From contig CAVRAU010000017.1 in the NCBI GenBank assembly GCA_963719055.1, positions 62,001 through 126,000 of the forward strand: a stretch of 64,000 bases of DNA, in the 5' to 3' direction. This document shows positions 19,899-28,189 of this stretch, in pieces (position 1 is the first letter of the stretch; each line of letters begins with the position of its first letter). The notes beneath the pieces were generated by a model. It searched no databases. It was given only the letters and a program-made list of their open reading frames with translations, and was not told where the DNA came from. The position numbers were made by a program, and so were the translations under genes. Source of the stretch: CAXMQZ01 sp963719055 (GTDB lineage Bacteria > Acidobacteriota > Thermoanaerobaculia > Multivoradales > JAHEKO01).

Positions 19899-21005
19899 AT
19901 GACCTCTGAATCGACTCGCCAGATCGACAGTGCTCAGGATTCCTTCCGATCTCTGTTGGCGGAGTTTCGCGGCCAGCTGGAGACTCGACTGCGGGACTGG
20001 CTGATGGAGAAAGAGGTAGAAGCTGCGGCCGAAAGCGGCGCCTCCCGCGAGTTGACCGAAGTGCTGACCCGTTTTGTGGCCCGGGACGGCAAGAGAGTCC
20101 GCCCGGCACTGCTCTACTACACCTATCGTGCGTGCGGTGGACAGTCGGACGAGAAGGTCATGCCCATGGCCATGTCAGTGGAGTTGCTGCATACCTATCT
20201 GCTCATCCACGACGACATCATGGATCATGCCGATGTGCGACGCGGCGAGCCGGCCGCGCATGTGATGTACACCGATCTGCACCGGGAGCGAGGCTGGCAG
20301 GGAAGCTCGGATCATTTTGGAGAATCCGTGGCGATCCTGTTGGGTGATCTGGCTCAGACCTACTCGTTGGAGCTCTTTTCCTCGGTGGATCTGGCTCCCG
20401 AAGTGGCCAGCGAATTCCGTCTGCAATTTTCGAACATGTGTCAGGAGGTCGTCCTGGGACAATACCTGGAGATGACCGCGGGGTATCGCGAGCATCTCGA
20501 GGAAGACGAGCTGTTACGGGTCCTGAGGATGAAATCGGGCCGTTACAGCGTCGAACGGCCGGTACAGCTGGGCTACCTGTTGGCTCGCGCTCCGGAGGCC
20601 ACCCGCCAGGCCTTGACGATATACGGACTGCAGATGGGCGAGGCATTTCAGCTGCAGGACGATCTGTTGGGGATGTTCGGGGACGCCGAGACGGTGGGCA
20701 AGCCGGTGGGTGCGGATCTGGTCGAAGGAAAGTTCACCCTGCTCATCCATCACGCCATGCGCCACCTTTCCGAGACCGACGGAGCCGCACTGCAGCAAGC
20801 GCTGGGAGACCCCAGCCTGGGTCCGGACGAGGTGGTGAGGGTCCAGAGGATGATCGAGGCCAGCGGTGCTCGACAGAAGGTCCAGGACATGGTGGACGAG
20901 CGTTTGAACCAGGCCCGCGAGGCTCTCGCCACGGTCGACCTGGCCGAGGAGGGTGCGGCGTTTCTCGAGGGCTTGATCGACTACCTTCGAGGTCGCAAGC
21001 GGTGA
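19899..21005 (+). CDS. Polyprenyl (farnesyl/geranylgeranyl) diphosphate synthase
   Basis: A trans-prenyltransferase of 368 residues that condenses IPP with allylic diphosphates. The first Asp-rich motif DDIMD is at residues 105-109 (LIHDDIMDHADVRRG) and the second in LQDDLLGMFGD (Asp254/255); also GKRVRPALLYY and the KSGRYSVERPVQLG segment. The residues before DDIMD are LLHTYLLIH, with bulky aromatic Tyr four positions upstream, compatible with a C15-C20 product limit, but the chain length cannot be fixed by eye. In this block it should provide farnesyl diphosphate to the squalene synthase at 26264. It overlaps the next gene by GTGA. Confidence 0.93.
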   Translation: MTSESTRQIDSAQDSFRSLLAEFRGQLETRLRDWLMEKEVEAAAESGASRELTEVLTRFVARDGKRVRPALLYYTYRACGGQSDEKVMPMAMSVELLHTYLLIHDDIMDHADVRRGEPAAHVMYTDLHRERGWQGSSDHFGESVAILLGDLAQTYSLELFSSVDLAPEVASEFRLQFSNMCQEVVLGQYLEMTAGYREHLEEDELLRVLRMKSGRYSVERPVQLGYLLARAPEATRQALTIYGLQMGEAFQLQDDLLGMFGDAETVGKPVGADLVEGKFTLLIHHAMRHLSETDGAALQQALGDPSLGPDEVVRVQRMIEASGARQKVQDMVDERLNQAREALATVDLAEEGAAFLEGLIDYLRGRKR

Positions 21006-22045
21006 GCTCGCAAAGAGACGACTCCGAGGTCGCAGCACAGAGCGAAGAGGAGCGCGATCGCAAGGCCGAACACATTGACCTCGCCCTCGAGGATCGCATG
21101 CAGGTGCCCTTGCACCCCTTCGATCGGTACTACTTCACCCACAACGCCCTGCCCGGTATCGATCGGGCCGAGATCGACGTCGGCGTGCGGTTTCTGCGTC
21201 ACGACCTGCGGGCCCCCCTGCTGATCTCATGCATGACCGGGGGCACGGAGGTTGCGACCCGCATCAATCGACGTCTCGCCACAGCCGCTGAAGAGCTGGG
21301 TATTGCGGTCGGGGTGGGCTCGCAGAGGAAGGCCCTCGAGGACCCCGCTCTGGCCGCCAGCTTCGAGGTGCGTGCATTCGCACCGTCCGTTCCCGTCTTG
21401 GCCAACCTCGGTGCGGTGCAGCTCAACTACGGCTTTGGCCTCGACGAGTGTCGAGCCGCGGTGGAGATGGTCGGTGCGGATGCGCTGGTCTTGCATCTCA
21501 ATCCGCTGCAGGAAGCGATCCAACCGGAAGGCCAGTGCGATTTCTCGAATCTGCTGGGCAAGATGGGTGAGATCGCCAGTGGCCTGGACGTGCCGGTGAT
21601 TGCCAAGGAGGTGGGCAGCGGGATCTCGGCTGCGACCGCCCGGGATCTGCACGGCTGCGGGATCGGGATCGTGGATTGTGCCGGTGTTGGTGGAACCAGC
21701 TGGGCGCTGATCGAGGCGGCGCGCGCCGACGACCCCGAGATCGGCGATCTTTTTGGGGATTGGGGAATTCCCACGCCGGACAATATCCGTGAGTTGAGTC
21801 AGGTTCCCGGGATCCAGATCATCGGCAGCGGTGGCATTCGAACGGGTCTCGATGCCGCCAAGGCCTTGGCTCTGGGCGCCGATCTCGTGGGCATGGCCCG
21901 GCCGTTTCTGGAGGCAGCCATGGAGTCGACGGCCGCCGTCGTCGCTCGGGCCCAACGCACCCTGCGAGAGCTCGAAGTGGCCATGTTCTGTACCGGGGCT
22001 CGCACCATCGAGGCGCTGCGGGAAGCGCAGCTGCGGAGTCGATAG
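21002..22045 (+). CDS. fni: Type 2 isopentenyl-diphosphate isomerase
   Basis: An FMN-dependent IPP/DMAPP isomerase of 347 residues, a TIM barrel. Family markers are RKAEHIDLALE near the N-terminus, MTGGTEVATRINRRLA, GVGSQRKALEDP, NLGAVQLNYGFG, LHLNPLQEAIQPEG, VIAKEVGSGIS, VDCAGVGGTSW and IIGSGGIRTGLDAAKALALGAD. GTG 21002 overlaps the prenyl synthase stop. A mevalonate-type pathway needs this step because it makes only IPP; type 2 isomerases typically travel with mevalonate genes, as here. Confidence 0.95.
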   Translation: MSSQRDDSEVAAQSEEERDRKAEHIDLALEDRMQVPLHPFDRYYFTHNALPGIDRAEIDVGVRFLRHDLRAPLLISCMTGGTEVATRINRRLATAAEELGIAVGVGSQRKALEDPALAASFEVRAFAPSVPVLANLGAVQLNYGFGLDECRAAVEMVGADALVLHLNPLQEAIQPEGQCDFSNLLGKMGEIASGLDVPVIAKEVGSGISAATARDLHGCGIGIVDCAGVGGTSWALIEAARADDPEIGDLFGDWGIPTPDNIRELSQVPGIQIIGSGGIRTGLDAAKALALGADLVGMARPFLEAAMESTAAVVARAQRTLRELEVAMFCTGARTIEALREAQLRSR

Positions 22046-22066
22046 ACGAGAGGGGGCCGGCAGCGA

Positions 22067-23320
22067 ATGAAACACAAGAATCTAGACCACGAAGATCTGG
22101 TGCAGGAGATCGTCGAGGGGCAGCGTCGGCTCCATGAGCTGCCGGAGAGTCTGCCGCCGGAAGTCGCGGCGACCGTGCGCCGCCGGGCTGTGGCCCGGAT
22201 GACCGGAGCCAATCTGGAGATGGTGGGCCAATATGGTCTCGATGCGGCGCGCGCCTCGAGCCGGCATTGCGAGAACTTCATCGGCGCCACGCAGATTCCC
22301 CTGGGAGTCACGGGGCCGCTGAAGATTCGCGGTCGTTGGGTGAACGAGACGGAGGTCCTCTACGTCCCCATGGCGACGACCGAGGGCGCCCTGGTGGCTA
22401 GCGTCAACCGGGGGTGTCGTGCGATTCGCGATGCCGGGGGTGCGGTCACCCGGGTCGAGGATGTGGGCATCACCCGGGCTCCCGTTTTTCGGAGCTCCGG
22501 CATCGAGGAGACCCAGGTTTTCCTTGGTTGGGTGCGGGACAACGAGGACGAGATCCGTCGGGTCTGTGAGGCCACCAGCGGCCATCTGAAGCTACTGGAT
22601 ATCAAGCCCCAGACCTTTGGCAGCTCCGTCTATCTCCGCTTCCGATTCGCCACCGGGGATGCCATGGGGATGAACATGGCGACCATTGCTTGTGATCGAG
22701 CGGTTCGGGACCTGATCGAGCCCGCGACCGGTGTCCAGTGCGTGGCTCTTTCGGGGAACTATTGCGTCGATAAGAAGCCTTCGGCGGTCAACTTCCTCGA
22801 AGGCCGGGGCAAGAAGATCTACGCCGAGGTGAATCTGGATGCAGCGACGCTCGCCAAGGCCCTCAAGACCGATGCTCGGTCGCTGGTCGAAGTGCAGTAC
22901 CGCAAGAATCTCATGGGCTCGATCGCTGCTGGCTCCATGGGCTACAACGCCCATTTTGCCAACGTCCTGGCGGCCGTCTTCACGGCGACGGGGCAGGACG
23001 TGGCGCAGGTGGTGGAAGGGGCCATGGGTGTGACCGCCGTCGAACTTCGGGGTTCCGACGGGGTTTTCGCTGCGGTCTACCTACCCGATGTTCCCGTCGG
23101 TGTGGTGGGTGGCGGGACCGCTCTGGGTCCGCAGAAAGAAGCTCTGTCGATGTTGGGGGTCGCGCCGCGCCCTGATGAGCCCGGGGCCGGGTCTCTCCGA
23201 TTCGCGGAGATACTCGGGGCGACGGTCCTGGCCGGCGAGCTTTCGCTCCTGGCGGCCTTTACCTCCGGCGATCTGGCCGGGGCGCATGAGCGTCTGGGTC
23301 GCGGCGAGATTCAAGGCTAG
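22067..23320 (+). CDS. hmgA: Hydroxymethylglutaryl-CoA reductase, class I-like
   Basis: It reduces HMG-CoA to mevalonate with NADPH; 417 residues, soluble (no membrane anchor). The catalytic regions are all visible: ENFIGATQIPLGVTGPL, VPMATTEGALVASVNRG (catalytic Glu), GDAMGMNM (NAD(P) site), GNYCVDKKPSAVNFLEGRGK (catalytic Lys) and GYNAHFANVLAAVFTATGQD (Asp and nearby residues). The motif wording matches the class I (eukaryotic/archaeal) form rather than the class II form common in Firmicutes. It lies 21 bases after fni and shares its last base with the start of mevalonate kinase. An HMG-CoA synthase was not found in the window. Confidence 0.94.
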   Translation: MKHKNLDHEDLVQEIVEGQRRLHELPESLPPEVAATVRRRAVARMTGANLEMVGQYGLDAARASSRHCENFIGATQIPLGVTGPLKIRGRWVNETEVLYVPMATTEGALVASVNRGCRAIRDAGGAVTRVEDVGITRAPVFRSSGIEETQVFLGWVRDNEDEIRRVCEATSGHLKLLDIKPQTFGSSVYLRFRFATGDAMGMNMATIACDRAVRDLIEPATGVQCVALSGNYCVDKKPSAVNFLEGRGKKIYAEVNLDAATLAKALKTDARSLVEVQYRKNLMGSIAAGSMGYNAHFANVLAAVFTATGQDVAQVVEGAMGVTAVELRGSDGVFAAVYLPDVPVGVVGGGTALGPQKEALSMLGVAPRPDEPGAGSLRFAEILGATVLAGELSLLAAFTSGDLAGAHERLGRGEIQG

Positions 23321-24402
23321 TGAAGAGACGGGTCGTCGTCACCGTTCCCGGGAAGTTGATTCTCATGGGGGAGCATGCGGCCGTCTACGGGCAGCCGGCG
23401 TTGGTTGCCGCGGTCGACCCCAGGGCGCGGGTCGAGGTCGAGTTGGCGGATCAGGGTCTCGGCGTCGAGTTGGCGGACTTCGGCCTCCAGCTCCAGACCA
23501 GCTGGCGGGAGGCCGGTGAGAGCGCCCAACGCAGCCGAGAGGCGTGGCAGCGGTATGTGGACGCACCCACACCGGATCACTTTGCCGAAGTGGGCTCGGG
23601 ATCGCCGGACGGTCTGGCGATGGTGGCGCTGGGTGAGGTGGCGGCCGCCATGGGTGACCGGCGATTGCCGCCGTTGGCGATCCGCGTCGAGTCCAGCCTG
23701 CCCGTCGGATCCGGTTTTGGCAGCTCGGCCTCCGTCGCGGTAGCTCTGATCGGCGGGCTCCTGGCCTTGGTCGATGGCACGCTGGATTTCGGGATGGTGG
23801 ACGCTCTTGCTCTGGAAGTCGAACGCCGACAGCACGGCTTGCCCTCTGGTGTGGATCACAAGACTGTCCTCTATGGAGGGGTTGTCCTGGCAGAGCGCGG
23901 ATCCGACGGCGAGCTGGGGATTGCCAAATTGGATCCGAGCTCGCCGATGCTCGGACAACTACAGGTGTATCAGACAGGCCAACCGGCTGAGACCACCGGC
24001 GAGGTGGTGGCGGCTGTCAAGCGCTACCGGGATAGAGAGCCGGGGCGGGTGGATACGCTGTTGGAGAGAATGGGCGCTGCCGTGGAGAGCTTTCGGGATG
24101 AGCTCGAGGCTCCTGACTATCGGGCCCAGAGGTTCGATGAGCTGATACGTGACTATCAGGGCTGTCTCGAAGATCTGGGTGTCGTGCCGGCGGAGGTTCG
24201 TGAGACGATTCGTGAGGTGGAAGCCCGGGGCGGTGCGGCCAAGATATCCGGTGCCGGCGCCCTGACAGGATCGGCGGCGGGATGTCTATTGGTCCACTGG
24301 CCCGATGGACCGCCCACCGAGCTCCCAGCCCGATTGCTTGAATACCAGAGGCAGGCGGTGGATCTGGGGGTGGAAGGGCTCCGAGTGGAGGACGATGAAT
24401 GA
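23320..24402 (+). CDS. mvk: Mevalonate kinase (GHMP family)
   Basis: A 360-residue GHMP kinase that phosphorylates mevalonate to 5-phosphomevalonate. Motif 1 is VTVPGKLILMGEHAAVYG, motif 2 (ATP loop) is LPVGSGFGSSASVAVALIGG, the catalytic Asp region is HGLPSGVDHKTVLYGG and motif 3 is AAKISGAGALTGSAAG. The start GTG 23320 uses the last base of the HMG-CoA reductase stop. Its stop overlaps the next start as ATGA. No separate phosphomevalonate kinase occurs in the block, so the product presumably goes straight to the decarboxylase that follows. Confidence 0.92.
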   Translation: MKRRVVVTVPGKLILMGEHAAVYGQPALVAAVDPRARVEVELADQGLGVELADFGLQLQTSWREAGESAQRSREAWQRYVDAPTPDHFAEVGSGSPDGLAMVALGEVAAAMGDRRLPPLAIRVESSLPVGSGFGSSASVAVALIGGLLALVDGTLDFGMVDALALEVERRQHGLPSGVDHKTVLYGGVVLAERGSDGELGIAKLDPSSPMLGQLQVYQTGQPAETTGEVVAAVKRYRDREPGRVDTLLERMGAAVESFRDELEAPDYRAQRFDELIRDYQGCLEDLGVVPAEVRETIREVEARGGAAKISGAGALTGSAAGCLLVHWPDGPPTELPARLLEYQRQAVDLGVEGLRVEDDE

Positions 24403-25400
24403 GCCGTAAAGCGACGGTGGTGGCGCCTTCCAATATCGCCTTGATCAAGTATTGGGGCACCAGGGATCTGGCGGAGACCTTGCCGTTCAACCCGTCTTTC
24501 TCCATGACCTTGCGCGAGTGCGCAACCCGCACGACCGTGGAAGGCATCGAGGGTGCTGGTGCCGACAACATTCTCGTGCGCGTGGCGAATGGCGGATTCG
24601 AGGCCGCCTCCGAGTCCTTCGCGGGTGGGGTGATCCGCCATCTGGACAGATTGCGGGCGTGGGCCGGTGTCGATCAGCGTTTTCGTGTGGCCACACAGAA
24701 CTCGTTCCCCATGGGGGCGGGGCTGGCTTCATCCGCGTCCGGATTCGCGGCCCTGGCGTTGGCAGTGGTGGAGAGCCTGGAACGAGAAGTGGATCCAGAG
24801 ACGGCCTCGCGACTGGCACGGCAGAGTGGCTCGGGATCCGCCGCCCGATCGGTCATGGGCGGCTATGTGGAATGGCCGGCCGCAGGGTGCGCAGAGGGAT
24901 CCGCAGCGCAAGTCTTCGCGGCGGAGCACTGGGATCTGCGAGATGTGGTCGCCATCCTGGATACGACGGAGAAGCGAGTTTCATCCCGGGCCGGGCACAA
25001 ACTGGCCGAGACCAGCCCTTATTTCGCCCACCGACTGCGCGAGTTGCCCCACCGCTTGGCCGAGGTTCGGCAGGCCATTGCCGAGAGAGACTTTGCCCGC
25101 TTGGCGCCAATCGTGGAAGAGGAGGCCATCGACCTCCATTTGATTGCCATGTCGTCGAGACCTCCCATCTTCTACTGGCAGCCTGCCAGTCTGGCAGTCC
25201 TGCAGCTGGCTCGGGACCTGCGGGAGGATGGGGTGGAGGTCTGTTCGACCATGGACGCGGGCGCCAATGTCCATCTGCTCTGTACCGTCGCTGCCGAGGG
25301 CCGGGTCGTGGCGGCTCTAAGAGGAATGCCGGAGGTTCAGGATGTGATCCGCGATGGTGTGGGCGATGGCCCGCAGGTCGAGGACCAGCACTTGTTCTGA
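24399..25400 (+). CDS. Diphosphomevalonate/phosphomevalonate decarboxylase
   Basis: A GHMP-fold ATP-dependent decarboxylase of 333 residues. It shows APSNIALIKYWGTRD near the N-terminus, FPMGAGLASSASGFAALA, QSGSGSAARSVMGGYVEW (conserved Ser-x-Ala-Arg) and TMDAGANVHLLC (catalytic Asp). The classical diphosphomevalonate enzymes read KYWGK in the first motif; here the second Lys is Thr. Because the next gene is isopentenyl phosphate kinase and no phosphomevalonate kinase is present, the likely substrate is 5-phosphomevalonate, giving isopentenyl phosphate, as known in haloarchaea and Roseiflexus. Family membership is clear; the substrate is inferred. Start ATG overlaps the mevalonate kinase stop. 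Confidence 0.88.
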   Translation: MSRKATVVAPSNIALIKYWGTRDLAETLPFNPSFSMTLRECATRTTVEGIEGAGADNILVRVANGGFEAASESFAGGVIRHLDRLRAWAGVDQRFRVATQNSFPMGAGLASSASGFAALALAVVESLEREVDPETASRLARQSGSGSAARSVMGGYVEWPAAGCAEGSAAQVFAAEHWDLRDVVAILDTTEKRVSSRAGHKLAETSPYFAHRLRELPHRLAEVRQAIAERDFARLAPIVEEEAIDLHLIAMSSRPPIFYWQPASLAVLQLARDLREDGVEVCSTMDAGANVHLLCTVAAEGRVVAALRGMPEVQDVIRDGVGDGPQVEDQHLF

Positions 25401-25407
25401 AGTTGTC

Positions 25408-26220
25408 ATGACCGACCTAAGCGAGATTCTGCTGGTCAAGCTCGGTGGCAGTCTGATCACCGACAAGACCCGCCCCGAAACCCCCCGCCTCGAAGTGATT
25501 CGTCGCTTGGCAGACGAGGTTCGGGAGGTGACAGCTGAACGCTCCCTGCCTCTGATCATCGGTCATGGCAGCGGCTCGTTCGGTCATGTTGCGGCGAGCG
25601 AGTCCGGCATCCACGAGGGGGTCAGCGATCCGGCGCAGGTGCCCGGGGTCAGCACGACGCAGGCCCAGGCCTTCAAGCTGCATCAGATCGTGGTGTCGGC
25701 GCTCCGAGACGCCGGCGTCGCGGCGTATTCGGTGGTGCCTTCCAGCTGTATGCTGGCCTCTGCCGGCCAACCCGATCAGGTCTGGCCCGAGCCCTTGTTG
25801 GCGGCCCTCGACCTGGGCCTGGTGCCCGTGGTCTTTGGCGATGTGGTGATGGATCGGGAATGGGGAGCCTCCATCTGTTCGACCGAGTCACTATTTCTGG
25901 CACTGGTTCCGGTCCTGGGAAGCCGCGGCGTCTTTGTTCGCAGAGTCGTCTGGTTGGGGGCCACCGATGGGGTTCTGGACGGCGGCGGGGCCACGATTCC
26001 GGAGATCCCTGTGGCCGAGCTGGTGGCGACAACGGAGGGTTTCGACGGTGCTGCCGGGACCGATGTGACCGGGGGTATTCGGCTTCGGCTACAGACCGTC
26101 GGCGCCTTGGCGCACCAGGGGATCGCGTCGTGGATCGGCGACGGCCGCCGCCCGCGGGCCCTGGTCGAGGGGCTCGAAGACACGGCCGAGCACGGTACGA
26201 GGATTCTGCCAGGACGATGA
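25408..26220 (+). CDS. ipk: Isopentenyl phosphate kinase
   Basis: An amino-acid-kinase-fold enzyme of 270 residues that phosphorylates isopentenyl phosphate to IPP. Markers are LLVKLGGSLITDK at the N-terminus, the catalytic-His glycine loop IIGHGSGSFGHVAA, FGDVVMDREWGASICSTE and the end of the chain EHGTRILPGR. The His in GHGSGSFGH distinguishes these kinases from glutamate and UMP kinases. ATG 25408 follows the decarboxylase stop by 7 bases; an in-frame upstream ATG lies inside the decarboxylase gene. Together the two genes replace phosphomevalonate kinase plus diphosphomevalonate decarboxylase. Confidence 0.92.
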   Translation: MTDLSEILLVKLGGSLITDKTRPETPRLEVIRRLADEVREVTAERSLPLIIGHGSGSFGHVAASESGIHEGVSDPAQVPGVSTTQAQAFKLHQIVVSALRDAGVAAYSVVPSSCMLASAGQPDQVWPEPLLAALDLGLVPVVFGDVVMDREWGASICSTESLFLALVPVLGSRGVFVRRVVWLGATDGVLDGGGATIPEIPVAELVATTEGFDGAAGTDVTGGIRLRLQTVGALAHQGIASWIGDGRRPRALVEGLEDTAEHGTRILPGR

Positions 26221-26263
26221 CGAGCCCCTGCTAGGATAGACGCCGCCGACCGAGATTCGATCC

Positions 26264-27202
26264 ATGCCGTCACCCGCCAACGACAACAGCGTTTTGCTGC
26301 AGGACCTGCTGGTCAAGACCAGCCGAACCTTCGCTCTGGCGATCCCGTTGTTGCCTGAACCGACACTGCGCGAAGTGACGGTTGCCTATCTTCTGTTCCG
26401 CATCGCCGACACCTTCGAGGACGCCAGCGTTCTCTGGGACAAACCCCGTCAGCAAGTCGCCCTGTTCGATTTCGTGGAGTTGATGGAGGATCCTTCGGTG
26501 GAACGGGCCCGAGAGTTGTCTCGGCAGTGGCTTCAACATCCGCCTTCGACCCATGACGGATATCTGGAGTTGCTCGGCAAGACACCGGAGGTCATCGCCG
26601 GGCATCTTTCGCTTTCACCGGCGGCCCAGGAAGTGGTGGCCCACCACACCATTCGTACATCGATCGGTATGGCGTCGGTGGTCGATCGAGCCGGTTCGGA
26701 TGGGGTGTTGCGTCTGGGCACTCTCGCCGATCTCCAGGACTACTGCTACATCGTGGCGGGGATCGTCGGAGAGATGCTCACCGACCTCTTTGTCCTGGAG
26801 AGGGGCCATCTGGAGCTTATCGCCGACTTTCTGCGCCAGCGCGATGCCCAGTTTGGCGAGGGTCTGCAGCTGGTGAACATCCTCAAGGACTCGGCCGACG
26901 ACGCCGTCGAGGGACGCAACTACCTGCCCGGCGAGATCGACCGGAACGAATACTTCGCTCTGGCCCGTACAGATCTCGAGGCGGCCACCGAATACACCCT
27001 GGCGATCCAGGATGCCGGGGGTCCCGATGGCGTTGTCCTCTTTACCGGTCTGCCGGTGGAGCTCGCCTGGGCGACCCTCAAAGTGGTCGAGGAGAAGGGC
27101 CCGGGTGCCAAGCTGACGCGACCCCAGGTCTTTGCGATTCATCAGCGTCTGAAGAGAGCGGTGCGCAAGGGCGAGCCGGCGGTGACGCGGCCGGATTTCT
27201 GA
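26264..27202 (+). CDS. Squalene synthase (squalene/phytoene synthase family)
   Basis: A head-to-head prenyl synthase of 312 residues. Both Asp-rich motifs are seen: RIADTFEDAS and NILKDSADDAVEGRNYLP, with DYCYIVAGIVGEMLTDLF between them, which is close to the squalene synthase (rather than phytoene synthase) wording. It would turn two farnesyl diphosphates into squalene, the substrate of shc at 13658. A one-enzyme squalene synthase here removes the need for the HpnCDE route, none of which is in the window. It is the last gene of the block; a 129-base gap with a TAGAAT hexamer near 27302 separates it from the kinase gene. Confidence 0.9.
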   Translation: MPSPANDNSVLLQDLLVKTSRTFALAIPLLPEPTLREVTVAYLLFRIADTFEDASVLWDKPRQQVALFDFVELMEDPSVERARELSRQWLQHPPSTHDGYLELLGKTPEVIAGHLSLSPAAQEVVAHHTIRTSIGMASVVDRAGSDGVLRLGTLADLQDYCYIVAGIVGEMLTDLFVLERGHLELIADFLRQRDAQFGEGLQLVNILKDSADDAVEGRNYLPGEIDRNEYFALARTDLEAATEYTLAIQDAGGPDGVVLFTGLPVELAWATLKVVEEKGPGAKLTRPQVFAIHQRLKRAVRKGEPAVTRPDF

Positions 27203-27331
27203 GGTCGGCTGCGAATTGACTCGACCAGAGCCTCCGAATCCTCGATGGGGGAGCCCGACCCCAGGGTGCTGGCTGGTCCACGGTCGACTCGGTTTCCAAG
27301 GTAGAATCACAGGACTTCCAGGAGGTTTGGT

Positions 27332-28177
27332 ATGAGCTCAGCAGCTACCAGGTATCTGGCGAGAGTTGGCGTATTTGTGATGCTCGGCGTCGCCACGGGT
27401 GCGGCATCCGATGACGCCGGTGCAGTGGAACCGCGGTTCTACGACAAGGACGGCAAACCGCTTGCCTTCGGGTCCTACGACGAGGTGGAGGCGTTTCTCG
27501 AAGATGCGGCCATCGTCTGGAAAGAAAAGATGTCCGCGGGGACCAACAAGCACAAGCGTAAGGTCATGCTTCAGGAGGGCAACAGGAACGCCCGGGCGAT
27601 TCTGCGCACCAGCTATGACATCAAGGACTCGCCTGGTGGGGGCTTTGTGGATTCCTATACCTCCGAGCTGGCCGCCTACAGGCTGGCGCTGCTGTTGGGT
27701 CTCGACAACGTGCCGCCGGTAGTGCGTCGCAAAGGCGGCAGCCTGCAGATCTGGATCGAGAATGCCACCACCGATGCGGCGCGCCGCAAGACCGGCGAAG
27801 AGCCGGCCGATCCCGACAGCTTCGAGCGCCAGGTCATGGACATGATCGTGTTCGACAACCTGATTGCCAACACGGATCGCAACCCCGGGAACATCATCAT
27901 CGACAGCCACGGCAAGGTCTGGTTCATCGATCAGACTCGCAGCTTCGCCGGTCAGGAAGAGCTCAGGTATGAGGACAAGATCACCGGATGCAGTCGCCAG
28001 CTGTGGGAGAGGCTGCAAGGCGTCTCGGACAGCGAAATCCGGGACGCGGTCGGTGAATATGTCAAGGGGTACATGCCCGCGCTACTGCAGCGTCGGCGCC
28101 TGCTGGTGGATGCCGTGGCCAAGCAGATCCAGACGCAGGGCGACGATGGTTTTCTTTTCGACGCGGCTGTCCCCTAG
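27332..28177 (+). CDS. Exported atypical kinase-like protein, copy A
   Basis: A 281-residue exported protein with signal peptide (VGVFVMLGVATGAASDD) and ribosome site AGGAGG. After DKDGKPLAFGSYDEVEAFLE comes a basic beta region (GTNKHKRKVML), then SYTSELAAYRLALLLGLDNV (residues 108-127, resembling the ion-pair helix), hinge-like LQIWIENA, catalytic-loop-like FDNLIANTDRNPGN (Asp182) and metal-site-like WFIDQTRSF (Asp200). The order and wording recall PI4K type II and HipA-type kinases (NTDRGNDN, then IDNG). Three paralogous domains and a remnant lie within 19 kb. Copy A lacks the VGITKP motif of the others. It is followed after 12 bases by a cytoplasmic Ser/Thr kinase. Kinase activity is inferred, not shown. 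Confidence 0.75.
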   Translation: MSSAATRYLARVGVFVMLGVATGAASDDAGAVEPRFYDKDGKPLAFGSYDEVEAFLEDAAIVWKEKMSAGTNKHKRKVMLQEGNRNARAILRTSYDIKDSPGGGFVDSYTSELAAYRLALLLGLDNVPPVVRRKGGSLQIWIENATTDAARRKTGEEPADPDSFERQVMDMIVFDNLIANTDRNPGNIIIDSHGKVWFIDQTRSFAGQEELRYEDKITGCSRQLWERLQGVSDSEIRDAVGEYVKGYMPALLQRRRLLVDAVAKQIQTQGDDGFLFDAAVP

Positions 28178-28189
28178 GCTCACAATCTC

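Noticed and set aside
27332..28177. HipA-type toxin of a toxin-antitoxin pair
   Set aside because: The motif order recalls HipA, but these proteins have signal peptides and no HipB-like DNA-binding partner next to them.
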